Source: an uncultured Eubacteriales bacterium
GTDB lineage: Bacteria > Bacillota > Clostridia > Oscillospirales > Oscillospiraceae
Reading direction: 5' to 3'
Assembly (NCBI GenBank): GCA_900551355.1
Contig: URVR01000041.1
Span: 1-11,116 of the forward strand
DNA: 11,116 nucleotides
Both the position numbers and the translations under genes were made by a program. The notes below the pieces were generated by a model. That model was given only the letters and a program-made list of their open reading frames with translations. It was not told the origin of the DNA and did no database searches. Shown one piece after another: positions 1 through 7,632 of this stretch (positions are counted from its first letter, which is position 1; each line of letters opens with the position of its first letter).

Positions 1-48
1 CGAGATTCCTCTACGTCTCGTGGGCTCGGAGATGTGTATAAGAGACAG
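1..48. other. Illumina Nextera i7-side adapter remnant (not genomic)
   Basis: Positions 1-6 match the end of the P7 primer. Positions 7-14 (tcctctac) match, from memory, the adapter form of Nextera index N712. Positions 15-48 are the Read 2 transposase adapter, ending in the 19-base Tn5 mosaic end (30-48, AGATGTGTATAAGAGACAG). The orientation is what is expected when Read 1 runs through a short insert into the far adapter and the assembler keeps it. Genomic sequence starts at 49. ORFs beginning at 20 and 34 are adapter artefacts. Confidence 0.98.
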
Positions 49-408
49 GATCTGGGAGATGAAGTGCAGCGATTCCCGCCAGTCCATGCGGCCCCGCCGC
101 TCCATATACTGCTTCAGCGTGATGCCGTCGATCAGCTCCATGACGATGTACTCCGTCTCACCGCTGGTGGAGACGTCGTACACCGAGACGATATTGGCGT
201 GGGACAGCTGCGCCACGGCCCGGGACTCGTCCCGGAAGCGGCGGCGGAAGTCGGCGTTGTCCGCCAGATCGCTCTTGAGGATCTTGATGGCCACCAGCCG
301 GTTCAGGCGATGACATCTGGCCTTATATACATTTGCCATGCCGCCGGAACCGATCAGCTCCAGAATTTCATAGCGATCGTCCAGCATACGTCCTATGTAT
401 TGATCCAT
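49..408 (-). CDS. prkC: Ser/Thr protein kinase PrkC/PknB, N-terminal part only
   Basis: This is the first 120 residues of a Hanks-type serine/threonine kinase; the rest is lost at the contig end. The N-lobe is clear: glycine loop GSGGMANV at residues 20-27, ATP-binding lysine K42 in VAIKIL, a probable helix-C glutamate at E61, and hinge region MELIDG at 90-95. The HRD catalytic loop, DFG, transmembrane segment and PASTA repeats, if present, lie outside. I chose the ATG at 408 over the one at 417: the AAAGGGG Shine-Dalgarno abuts the 417 ATG but sits 9 bases from the 408 ATG, and the resulting start MDQYIGRML is typical of the family. It follows prpC, its cognate PP2C phosphatase, by 14 bases. 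In Bacillota this membrane kinase senses cell-wall fragments and phosphorylates translation, division and cell-wall proteins. Family assignment is firm; PASTA domains are inferred from context. Confidence 0.95.
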
Positions 409-417
409 GTTTGTCAT

Positions 418-424
418 CCCCTTT
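418..424 (-). promoter_or_regulatory. Ribosome binding site deciding the kinase start
   Basis: AAAGGGG on the minus strand overlaps the prpC TAA stop. It is directly adjacent to the ATG at 415-417, too close to serve it, and 9 bases before the ATG at 406-408, which is therefore the likely start. Confidence 0.7.
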
Positions 425-1154
425 ACGCGTTCATCAGCAGCACCGCCGTGATATTGTCCGGTGCGCCGCGCTGCAGCGAGATCTGCAGCAGGTGGTCCAG
501 GCAGCTCTCGATATCGCCGTCGTGGAGCACCTCAAAAAGCATCTCCTGATCGGAGACGGTGTTCACCAGTCCGTCCGTGCACAGCAGGATGAAGTCCCCC
601 TGCTTCCAGGGCACGGAAAATGTGTCTGCCTGGGCCTGTATGTCCGGGCCAAGCGCCCGGGTGATCAGGTTGCGGCTGGGGTGGCGGCGGGCCTCCTGGG
701 GGGTGATGTCACCCTTCTCCACCATGTTCTCCACCACCGAGTGGTCCCGGGATATCTGGCGGATGCCCTCCTCCGTGATATGGTAGGCGCGGCTGTCGCC
801 GATGTTGCCCACCATCACCAGCTCCTCCCGGGCCAGGGCGCAGACCAGTGTGGTGCCCATGTGCTGGTAGTCGGCGTTCTTCGCCGCCTCCCGCCGGATG
901 GCCTCGTTGGCCAGTGAGATGGCGTACAGCATGGCCTGACGCAGCTGTTCCTCCCCCGCATCGTCCTGCAGGATGGCGCGCAGCTCCGTTTCAAACCGCT
1001 CCACAGCGATGCTGCTGGCAATGCGGCCCCCGTTGGTGCCGCCCATGCCGTCGCAGACCACCGCCGCGCTGCAGCCGCCCGCCGTGAACGCCGCGTAGGC
1101 GTCCTGGTTCTCGGTGCGCACCAGGCCGGTATTGGTAATGCCCCACATTTTCAT
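423..1154 (-). CDS. prpC: PP2C-family Ser/Thr protein phosphatase (PrpC/Stp)
   Basis: A metal-dependent PP2C phosphatase of 243 residues, the usual size for bacterial PrpC/Stp, with no extra domains. Motifs are complete and in order: TENQDA (14-19, metal-side D18), VCDGMGG (33-39, D35 and G36), GNIGDSRAY (116-124), CTDGLVN (192-198, D194) and APDNITAVL (231-239, D233). It should hydrolyse phospho-Ser/Thr in the cytoplasm using Mn or Mg and reverse the action of the kinase encoded just downstream. The ATG overlaps the rlmN stop in an ATGA junction, and an AAGGAG lies 9 bases upstream inside rlmN, so translation is probably coupled. It ends in TAA, 14 bases before the kinase start. No missing key residues are seen. 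Confidence 0.97.
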   Translation of the reverse strand: MKMWGITNTGLVRTENQDAYAAFTAGGCSAAVVCDGMGGTNGGRIASSIAVERFETELRAILQDDAGEEQLRQAMLYAISLANEAIRREAAKNADYQHMGTTLVCALAREELVMVGNIGDSRAYHITEEGIRQISRDHSVVENMVEKGDITPQEARRHPSRNLITRALGPDIQAQADTFSVPWKQGDFILLCTDGLVNTVSDQEMLFEVLHDGDIESCLDHLLQISLQRGAPDNITAVLLMNA

Positions 1155-2191
1155 GACAGGCTGCTCCTTCCTTGCTCCTCCATGGCCTTGCGCCGCAGCT
1201 GGCCGCAGGAGGCGTCGATGTCGCCGCCCAGACTGCGCCGCACCGTGGCGGTGATGCCGTGGGACTCCAGACGCTTCTGGAACGCGGCCACACGGCGGCT
1301 GGGCTTGTACGGGCTTTCCACCACGTCGTTGAGCGGGATGAGGTTCACATGACCCGGCATGCCCCGCAGCTTCTTGGCAATGAGGTCCGCCTGCCAGTCG
1401 TTGTCGTTGACGCCGTCGATCATGGCGTACTCAAAGCTGATGCGCCGCCCCGTCTTTTCAAAGTAGCGGTGGCAGGCGTCGAACAGCAGCTCCACGTCGT
1501 AGGCGCGGTTCACCGGCATGATGCGGCTGCGTGTCTCGCTGTCCGGCGCGTGGAGCGATACGGACAGCGTCAGCTGCAGCTGCTTTTCCGCCAGTGCGTC
1601 GATGCCCGGCACCACACCGCAGGTGGACAGGCTGATGTGACGCATACCGATGTTCATGCCGTCGGGGTGGTTCACCAGCTCCAGAAACCGCAGCACATTT
1701 TCCATGTTGTCCAGCGGCTCGCCGATGCCCATGAGCACGATGTTGGAGATCTCCCGGCCGGAGTCCAGCTGGGTGAACAGCACCTGATCCAGCATTTCCG
1801 AGGGCCGCAAATCCCGGACCTTGCCGGCGATGGTGCTGGCGCAGAAGGCGCAGCCCATGCGGCAGCCCACTTGGGACGAGATGCACACCGTGTTGCCGTG
1901 GTGGTACTGCATCAGCACCGTTTCGATGCAGTTGCCATCCGCCAGCTCCCACAGGTACTTGATGGTGCCGTCCAGCTTCGATGCCTGCTTCCGGGCCACC
2001 ACGGGAGCGGTGATGAAGCACTGCTCCGCCAGCTTTTCCCGCAGGGGCTTGGAGAGGTTGGTCATCTCCTCGAAGGAGGTGACGCCCCGGTGCAGCCAGG
2101 TAAAGACCTGCTTGGCGCGGAACGCCGGCTCCCCCAGCTCCTTGAGGAACCGGGAAAGCTCCGGCTGGGTCATGGATTTGATGTCGGTCAT
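1151..2191 (-). CDS. rlmN: Dual-specificity 23S rRNA/tRNA adenine-C2 methyltransferase RlmN
   Basis: A radical SAM methyltransferase of 346 residues that in the known family methylates C2 of A2503 in 23S rRNA and A37 in some tRNAs, supporting decoding accuracy. The iron-sulfur signature CxxxCxxC is at C110, C114 and C117. The two cysteines of the ping-pong mechanism appear to be C103 (in TVCISSQ) and C329 (in GDIDASCGQL). Other hallmarks are MGIGEPLDN (154-162), the STCG segment (189-192), SLHAP (212-216), EYAMIDGVND (254-263) and NLIPLN (283-288). The paralogue Cfr is an alternative for this fold, but the housekeeping location and typical RlmN sequence favour RlmN. The start has a GAGGAG 5 bases upstream and lies 13 bases after rsmB; the stop overlaps prpC by 4 bases. 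Confidence 0.97.
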   Translation of the reverse strand: MTDIKSMTQPELSRFLKELGEPAFRAKQVFTWLHRGVTSFEEMTNLSKPLREKLAEQCFITAPVVARKQASKLDGTIKYLWELADGNCIETVLMQYHHGNTVCISSQVGCRMGCAFCASTIAGKVRDLRPSEMLDQVLFTQLDSGREISNIVLMGIGEPLDNMENVLRFLELVNHPDGMNIGMRHISLSTCGVVPGIDALAEKQLQLTLSVSLHAPDSETRSRIMPVNRAYDVELLFDACHRYFEKTGRRISFEYAMIDGVNDNDWQADLIAKKLRGMPGHVNLIPLNDVVESPYKPSRRVAAFQKRLESHGITATVRRSLGGDIDASCGQLRRKAMEEQGRSSLS

Positions 2192-2204
2192 AAAGACTCC
2201 TCGC

Positions 2205-3542
2205 TTATTTTCTGCGCATGCGGCAGATATAGAAGCCGTCCGTGCCCCAGCGCTGCGGCCACAGCGTCAGCTGTCCGCAGCAGCCGCCGATGGGATGCGG
2301 CAGGGAAAACGGCTCCATCGCAAAGTCAGGGTGGGTATCCAGAAACGCCGCGGTAACGCCCTCGTTTTCCTCCGGCAGCACCGTGCAGGTGGAGTACACC
2401 AGCACGCCGCCGGGGCGCACATAGGTGGCTGCGTTGTCCAGAATAGCGCTCTGGATGGCCGGCAGCTCCGCCAGCTCTCTGGGATCCTTGTAGCGGATGT
2501 CCGGCTTCTTGCGGATGATGCCCAGTCCGGAGCAGGGCACGTCGGCCACCACCAGATCGGCGGCGTTTTCCCACGCAGCGTGATGCTCCCGCCCGTCGGC
2601 CAGCGCCGTGCGGACGGAGTGGATGCCAAGGCGCTCCGCGCCCCGCTCAATGAGCGACAGCTTATGGGGATGGACGTCGCAGGACAGGATGTCTCCCCTG
2701 TCCCCCATGTCGATGGCCAGGGCGAAGGATTTTCCGCCCGGCGCGGCGCAGACGTCCAGCACTCGGGCGTCCGCCTGCGGCGCCGCCACCGTGGCCACCA
2801 GCCGGGCCGCGGCGTCCTGCACCGTAAAATGTCCCTCCGTAAAAGCGGGCAGCTGCTCCAGATCGCCGGTGGCGGATACCTCGAAGCAGCCCGCCAGCCA
2901 CGGGTGGGCGTTCACCGTCACGCCGGCGGTCCGCAGCTCCTTCTCCAGCTCCTCCGCCGTGCATTTCAGCGTATTGGTCTGGATGGTGGTGGGTACGATC
3001 TCGTTGTTCATCCGGAGGTAGTCCTCCGTCTCCTCCGCCCCGATGACGTCGATGAGGCGGCGCACCAGCCACTTGGGATGGCTGTACCGCACGGACAGAT
3101 AGTCCGCCGTGGTGCCCTGGGGCAGCGCCGGCATATCCATCCAGTTGGCTACGAATTTCCGCAGCACCGCGTTGACCATGCCGGCAGCCTTGGGACGGCC
3201 CCAGCGCTTGGTCATCTCCACCGCCTCGTTGACGGCGGCGCGGTGGGGGATCTTGTCCATGAACAGGATCTGATACCCGCCGATGCGCAGGATGTTCAGG
3301 ATCACCGGCTCCAGCCGGTTCGGCTTCTGGCTGCACCAGCAGCCGATATAATAATCCAGCAGGCCCCGGTTCTGGATGACGCCGTAGGCAAGGCGCGTAC
3401 AAAGCGCCGCCTCCCGGCTGTCCAGTTTATTTTTGGCAATGGTACGCTTGAGACTGCCGTCCGACCATGCGTTGGCGCGGCTGACCTGCATCAGTACCTC
3501 CAGCGCCGTGTCCCGGGCGCTGCTTCGCTGCATATCGCTCAT
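2205..3542 (-). CDS. rsmB: 16S rRNA m5C967 methyltransferase RsmB
   Basis: A 445-residue RsmB/Sun enzyme transferring methyl from SAM to a cytosine of 16S rRNA (C967 in E. coli). An N-terminal NusB-like RNA-binding domain (about 6-135, with the LAYGVIQNRG and NAVLRKF segments) is followed by a Rossmann methyltransferase domain. SAM-binding motif I is DVCAAPGGKS (263-272). Motif IV is DVPCSGLG (334-341), with C337 acting in product release. Motif VI is VYSTCTVLPEENE (382-394), with C386 the expected nucleophile. The C-terminus ends in DGFYICRMRRK, as usual for the family. The ATG forms an ATGA overlap with the fmt stop; AGGTGG lies 4 bases upstream. In B. subtilis the same gene (yloM) sits between fmt and rlmN, as here. 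No truncation is seen. Confidence 0.97.
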   Translation of the reverse strand: MSDMQRSSARDTALEVLMQVSRANAWSDGSLKRTIAKNKLDSREAALCTRLAYGVIQNRGLLDYYIGCWCSQKPNRLEPVILNILRIGGYQILFMDKIPHRAAVNEAVEMTKRWGRPKAAGMVNAVLRKFVANWMDMPALPQGTTADYLSVRYSHPKWLVRRLIDVIGAEETEDYLRMNNEIVPTTIQTNTLKCTAEELEKELRTAGVTVNAHPWLAGCFEVSATGDLEQLPAFTEGHFTVQDAAARLVATVAAPQADARVLDVCAAPGGKSFALAIDMGDRGDILSCDVHPHKLSLIERGAERLGIHSVRTALADGREHHAAWENAADLVVADVPCSGLGIIRKKPDIRYKDPRELAELPAIQSAILDNAATYVRPGGVLVYSTCTVLPEENEGVTAAFLDTHPDFAMEPFSLPHPIGGCCGQLTLWPQRWGTDGFYICRMRRK

Positions 3543-4459
3543 GCGTCCACCTGCACGGGATGGCCCCGCAGATAGTCCGCCGCCGCCATGCGCTTGCCGC
3601 CCTCGGCCTGCAGCTCCAGAATACGCAGCAGCCGTCCGTCACCGCAGGCGATGGCAAGGCCCTGCTTCCCGGCCTCGGCAATCTTACCGGCAGCCAGCGC
3701 CGTCTCGCCGCCGATGGCGGTGCGGTATACCTTCACGTTCTTTCCATCCAGCACCATGGAGGCGCAGGGCCACGGGATCAGCCCCCGCACCTGGTCATGG
3801 AGCTGCCGGGCGCTGTGGGTGAAGTCCATGGGCGACAGGCTCCGGTCCAGCATGGGCGCATAGGTGTAGGCGCTGTGATCCTGCGGCGTCCGGACGGCGG
3901 TGCCGCTTTGCAGCTGCGCCACCGCCTGGGCCAGTGCGTCCGCGCCCAGCTCCGCCAGACGGGCCGTCAGGGTCTGGGCGTCCTCATCGGGATCGATGGC
4001 CGTCTCGCGGCAGAGGATGATGTCGCCCGCGTCCAGCTCCTTGGCCATATACATAATGGTGACGCCGGTGACGCTCTCTCCGTTGAGAATGGCCCAGTTG
4101 ATGGGCGCCGCGCCCCGGTATTTCGGCAGGATAGAGGAGTGCACATTGATAGAACCAAGAGGCGGCGCGTTCAGGATATCCTCCGGCAGGATCCGGCCGT
4201 AGGCCGCCACCACGATCAGCTCCGGCGCCAGCTCCTCCACGATGCGCAGGGCCTCGCCGTCCCGCATTTTCAGCGGTTGGTATACCGGCAGGCCAACTGT
4301 TAAGGCATATTCCTTCACAGGGGAGAACGCCAGCTTGTGGCCCCGGTTCTTGGGTTTATCCGGCTGGGTGAACACGCCGCACACGTCGTGTCCGTCCTCC
4401 ACCAGCCGCTTCAGGGACGCCACGGCAAAATCGGGCGTACCCATAAACAGTATTCTCAT
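3539..4459 (-). CDS. fmt: Methionyl-tRNA formyltransferase
   Basis: A 306-residue Fmt that formylates initiator Met-tRNA with 10-formyl-tetrahydrofolate. The N-terminal Rossmann-like domain begins MRILFMGTPDFA and carries the family signature SINVHSSILPKYRGAAPINWAI (103-124). The catalytic set is N105, H107 and D143 (in ELDAGD), matching N106/H108/D144 of the E. coli enzyme by spacing. The C-terminal tRNA-binding domain runs from about residue 205. An in-frame start 10 codons earlier (4489) exists but would add an arginine-rich tail coded inside def; the ATG at 4459 matches the family N-terminus and gives an ATGA overlap with the def stop. Coupling with def puts formylation and deformylation under one translational control. 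Confidence 0.97.
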   Translation of the reverse strand: MRILFMGTPDFAVASLKRLVEDGHDVCGVFTQPDKPKNRGHKLAFSPVKEYALTVGLPVYQPLKMRDGEALRIVEELAPELIVVAAYGRILPEDILNAPPLGSINVHSSILPKYRGAAPINWAILNGESVTGVTIMYMAKELDAGDIILCRETAIDPDEDAQTLTARLAELGADALAQAVAQLQSGTAVRTPQDHSAYTYAPMLDRSLSPMDFTHSARQLHDQVRGLIPWPCASMVLDGKNVKVYRTAIGGETALAAGKIAEAGKQGLAIACGDGRLLRILELQAEGGKRMAAADYLRGHPVQVDA

Positions 4460-4968
4460 TCGTCCTCGTCTCCGTTCTCCGCCTCGCACTGGCGGATGTA
4501 CGCCTCCAGCTCCTCCTCGGTCAGCAGGTGGTCGGTATGCTCCACGAACAGATGGCCGTCCAGATGCTCGATCTCGTGGCAGAAGCAGCGGGCGGTCAGT
4601 CCCTCGTCCTCCACCTCGAACCAGTCGCCGTTCCGATCCTGCGCCCGGACGCGGACGATCTCCGGGCGGGTGACCTCGCCGTATTTCCCGGGAACGCTGA
4701 GGCAGCCCTCCAGCCCGGTCTGCTCACCCTCGGTGCGGATGATCTCCGGATTCACCAGCTCGATGAGCTGATCCTCCTCGTCCAGCACCACGCACACACG
4801 GCGCAGCACGCCGACCTGCGGCGCGGCCAGACCCACGCCGCCGGAATCGGCCAGCGTATCCGCCAGATCGTCCAGCAGCGTGTGCAGACGTCCGTTGAAG
4901 TCCGTCACTGGACGGCATACCTTGGTCAGGCAGGGCTCTCCCTGTAAAGCGATCTTCCTTAACGCCAT
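4456..4968 (-). CDS. def: Peptide deformylase
   Basis: A 170-residue metallo-hydrolase that removes the N-formyl group from nascent proteins at the ribosome exit. All three family motifs are intact: GVGLAAPQ (44-51), EGCLS (87-91) with metal ligand C89, and HEIEHLDG (131-138) with ligands H131 and H135 and catalytic E132. The short, acidic C-terminus (EENGDEDE-like) and overall length fit the short clostridial form of the enzyme. The start is ATG with GAGGT 7 bases upstream, 24 bases after the priA stop. The stop overlaps the fmt start by 4 bases. Confidence 0.97.
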   Translation of the reverse strand: MALRKIALQGEPCLTKVCRPVTDFNGRLHTLLDDLADTLADSGGVGLAAPQVGVLRRVCVVLDEEDQLIELVNPEIIRTEGEQTGLEGCLSVPGKYGEVTRPEIVRVRAQDRNGDWFEVEDEGLTARCFCHEIEHLDGHLFVEHTDHLLTEEELEAYIRQCEAENGDEDE

Positions 4969-4992
4969 TGTTTGTACCTCGTTTTCTCAGAG

Positions 4993-7413
4993 TCAATCCA
5001 TCAGATTGCAGTCGGTATGGATATGCAGGCGGCGGTTCTCACCGCGCTGCGCGAATTCCCGCATGAAAGCGCTCAGCAGCTGCCGAAGCTGCCGGTCGTT
5101 GCGGCCCAGGATCATGGTGCGGTAGCGGTAGCTGCCGTTGACTTTCACCACCGGTGCCGGCGCCGGCCCTAAAATCTGCAGCTCCATGGCGCTGTACGGC
5201 GGCTGCTGCGCCGTCTGACGCAGACTGCGGGTCAGCAGGGCGATAGCCTGCCGCACGGCGTCCTCCTCCTGCCCCGTCACCGTCACGGTGAACTGGTCGG
5301 CAAAGGGCGGGTCGCGCCGCAGCCGCCGCAGCCGGATCTCCGCGTCGTAAAACCGCTGGTAATCCTGCTGCGCCGCCGCCTGTATCACGTCGTTCTGCGG
5401 CGTGTAGGTCTGGATCACCGCCCGCCCGGCCTTGCTGCCCCGCCCGGCCCGTCCGATGACCTGGGTCAGCAGGTTGAACGTGCGCTCCGCGGCGCGGTAG
5501 TGATCCACATACAGGGACGTGTCCGCCCCTAAGACGCCCACCAGCGTCACATTTTCAAAATCCAGCCCCTTGGCCACCATCTGGGTGCCCAGCAGAATGG
5601 GCACCCGTTTTTCCTCGAACTCCCGCAGGATGGCCTCATGACCCACGGATACGGTGTCCGCGTCCATCCGCAGCAGCGGCGTGCCCGGGAACAGGGTGCG
5701 CAGCTCCTCCTCCACCCGCTGGGTGCCCACGCCGATGTGCTTGAACTGCCCGCCGCATTCGGGGCAGACCTCCGGCGCTTTTTCGGAATAGCCGCAGTAG
5801 TGGCACATCAGCCGTCCGTTGGCGCTGTGGTAGGTAAGGTATACGCTGCAACGCGGGCATTTGGGGACGTAGGTGCACTGGGGACACAGCAGCTGGCGGC
5901 TGCTGCCCCGCCGGTTCAGGAACAGGATGCTCTGCTCCCCGGCGTCCAGATTTTTCTGCAATTCCTCGTAGAGCGGGCGGCTGATGATGCCGTTCCGCCC
6001 CTCCAGCAGCTCCTGCCGCAGATCGGCCAGAATGACCCGGGGCAGCGCCTGCTGGTTATAGCGCCGCCGCAGCAGCGCCTTCTGATAATCGCCCTTTTCC
6101 GCCCAGTACGCCGTCTCCACCGTAGGAGTAGCGGAGCCGAGAAGGAGCCTGGCTTCCTCCTGCATGCAGCGATACTTGGCGATGTCCCGCGCGTGGTAGC
6201 AGGGCGCCGTCTCCGACTCGTAGGAGCTCTCCTGCTCCTCGTCCATGACGATGAGCCCGATATCCCGCAGAGGCGCGAACACCGCTGACCGGGTGCCCAG
6301 CACGATATGGGCCTCGCCCCGGCGGATGCGCTTGAACTGGTCGTACCGCTCCGTCAGCCGCAGGCCGCTGTGCAGCAGCGCTACCTCATCGCCGAAATAG
6401 GCGGTGAACCGGGCCATCATCTGGGGCGTCAGCGCGATCTCCGGCACCAGGATCATCACGGAACGGCCCCGGTGCAGCAGCTCCTGCGCCAGCCGGATAT
6501 ACACCAGCGTCTTGCCGCTGCCGGTGACGCCCTGCAGCAGTGTGACACCGGCTTTTCCGGACAGCGCCTGCTGCAGAATATCCTCGTAGACCTGCTGCTG
6601 CTCGTCGTTCAGTATAATGGGAACTGCCTTTACAGCGTACTGTTTTTCCGTAATGCGGTACGCTTCCTGCTCCCGCAGGGATACGGCGCCGTTCAGCGCC
6701 AGCAGCTCCACCGTCTTGCGGGACGCGCCGGTGAAATAGCACAGGTCGTGCATCCCCGTTTCGCCGTTTTGCGCCAGAAACGCCACTACCTCGCGCTGGC
6801 GGCGGGCGGTCTTTCCCACCAGCTCCAGCGCCTGCTCCACCGGCACCGCCAGCTTTACGAACAGGTCCACCCTGTCCCGCACCTTCCGGCGGGACTCCGT
6901 CTCCCGGCGGAGCGTCCCCGCCTTCTCCATGCGCCGCAGCAGCAGCGCCGTATCATCGCCAAGTGCCTGCTTCAGAGCCTCCGTCTCCATCGGCCCATCC
7001 AGTAAGAGGCGGCATACCGCCGCCTCCTTTTCCGGCAGCGTCTCCGGCAGCACGTCCCTTGCCAGACGCCACATCTCCCGGTAGCGGTACCACACCGCCG
7101 CCGGCAGGATGGTGTGCAGGGCGTCGTAGAACGTGCAGAAATACCGCTGCCGCATCCACAGCGCCAGCCGTATTTCCTTCTCCGACACCACCGGCTCCGC
7201 GTCCAGCAGGGTGCGCACCGTTTTCAGGGGCTTGTCCGGTACGCCCTCCCCCGTTGCCAGGATCACCGCCTCGCTGAGACGGTTTCCTTTGCCGAAGGGT
7301 ACCAGCACACGACAGCCCACCTGCCCGCCCACATCGCGGGGCAGCAGATAGTCGTACACCTTGTCGATGGCGTAGGGCGCCGCCTGCACGGCCACCTTGG
7401 CGATCACAGCCAT
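4993..7413 (-). CDS. priA: Primosomal replication restart helicase PriA
   Basis: An 806-residue 3'-5' superfamily 2 DNA helicase that recognises stalled forks and reloads the replisome. The N-terminal fork-binding domain starts AVIAKVAVQAAPYAIDKVYDYLLP, followed by a winged-helix region (about 125-250). The helicase core has Walker A GVTGSGKT (295-302), motif II DEEQ (391-394), GSATP (426-430) and the helicase C-terminal part with GTQMVAKGLDF (609-619) and QVIGRAGRG (651-659). Eight cysteines in four CxxC pairs (C510/C513, C519/C522, C537/C540, C550/C553) form the two-zinc insert. Motif II ends in Gln where E. coli PriA has His. An in-frame TTG at 7434 would add 7 residues inside rpoZ; I prefer the ATG at 7413, which starts at the conserved N-terminus and lies one base after the rpoZ stop. 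Confidence 0.97.
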   Translation of the reverse strand: MAVIAKVAVQAAPYAIDKVYDYLLPRDVGGQVGCRVLVPFGKGNRLSEAVILATGEGVPDKPLKTVRTLLDAEPVVSEKEIRLALWMRQRYFCTFYDALHTILPAAVWYRYREMWRLARDVLPETLPEKEAAVCRLLLDGPMETEALKQALGDDTALLLRRMEKAGTLRRETESRRKVRDRVDLFVKLAVPVEQALELVGKTARRQREVVAFLAQNGETGMHDLCYFTGASRKTVELLALNGAVSLREQEAYRITEKQYAVKAVPIILNDEQQQVYEDILQQALSGKAGVTLLQGVTGSGKTLVYIRLAQELLHRGRSVMILVPEIALTPQMMARFTAYFGDEVALLHSGLRLTERYDQFKRIRRGEAHIVLGTRSAVFAPLRDIGLIVMDEEQESSYESETAPCYHARDIAKYRCMQEEARLLLGSATPTVETAYWAEKGDYQKALLRRRYNQQALPRVILADLRQELLEGRNGIISRPLYEELQKNLDAGEQSILFLNRRGSSRQLLCPQCTYVPKCPRCSVYLTYHSANGRLMCHYCGYSEKAPEVCPECGGQFKHIGVGTQRVEEELRTLFPGTPLLRMDADTVSVGHEAILREFEEKRVPILLGTQMVAKGLDFENVTLVGVLGADTSLYVDHYRAAERTFNLLTQVIGRAGRGSKAGRAVIQTYTPQNDVIQAAAQQDYQRFYDAEIRLRRLRRDPPFADQFTVTVTGQEEDAVRQAIALLTRSLRQTAQQPPYSAMELQILGPAPAPVVKVNGSYRYRTMILGRNDRQLRQLLSAFMREFAQRGENRRLHIHTDCNLMD

Positions 7414-7414
7414 G

Positions 7415-7627
7415 TCAGATGTTCTCTTCCTCAATGACGGGGTTGGCTACGAACTTGCCCTCCGCCACCTCATTGATGGCCTCGGTCACGGGCTTTTCCT
7501 CCAGATGCTCGCCCTTGGCCTCGGCCTCGGCGGCGATCTGGCGGGCGCGGCGCGCCACCACATTCACCATCATATAGCGGTTGGGGATATACTCCGTCAG
7601 TTTGTTCATTGCAGGATACAGCATCAT
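7415..7627 (-). CDS. rpoZ: RNA polymerase omega subunit
   Basis: A 70-residue omega subunit that assists folding and assembly of the beta' subunit. The conserved core is the segment NRYMMVNVVARRARQIA (16-32), followed by a segment with KPVTEAINEV (45-54). The reading frame is open further upstream to 7696, but that part lies inside gmk and does not resemble omega. The tandem ATGs at 7627 and 7624 follow the gmk stop by 5 bases and yield MMLYPAMNKL, like clostridial omegas; AAGGAA in the gmk tail is a plausible ribosome site. Which of the two tandem ATGs is used cannot be told. Position after gmk is classic. Confidence 0.94.
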   Translation of the reverse strand: MMLYPAMNKLTEYIPNRYMMVNVVARRARQIAAEAEAKGEHLEEKPVTEAINEVAEGKFVANPVIEEENI

Positions 7628-7632
7628 AATAC

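Noticed and set aside
20..549. Plus-strand frames beginning at 20 and 34
   Set aside because: Both starts lie inside the Nextera adapter and the frames continue opposite the kinase gene.
1821..3575. Plus-strand open frame of 584 codons opposite rsmB and rlmN, plus similar long frames at 1172-2356 and 7684-8634
   Set aside because: They lie opposite genes with complete, conserved motifs. Their translations are low-complexity, rich in His, Arg, Gln and Ala, as expected when GC-rich third positions remove stops from the opposite strand.
4460..4489. Earlier start for fmt, giving 10 more residues
   Set aside because: The extra residues (Arg/Gly-rich) are coded inside def and do not match Fmt proteins, which begin directly at MRI/MKIxFMGTP.
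7414..7434. TTG start for priA 7 codons upstream
   Set aside because: The extension lies within rpoZ, and the conserved PriA N-terminus begins at the ATG at 7413.
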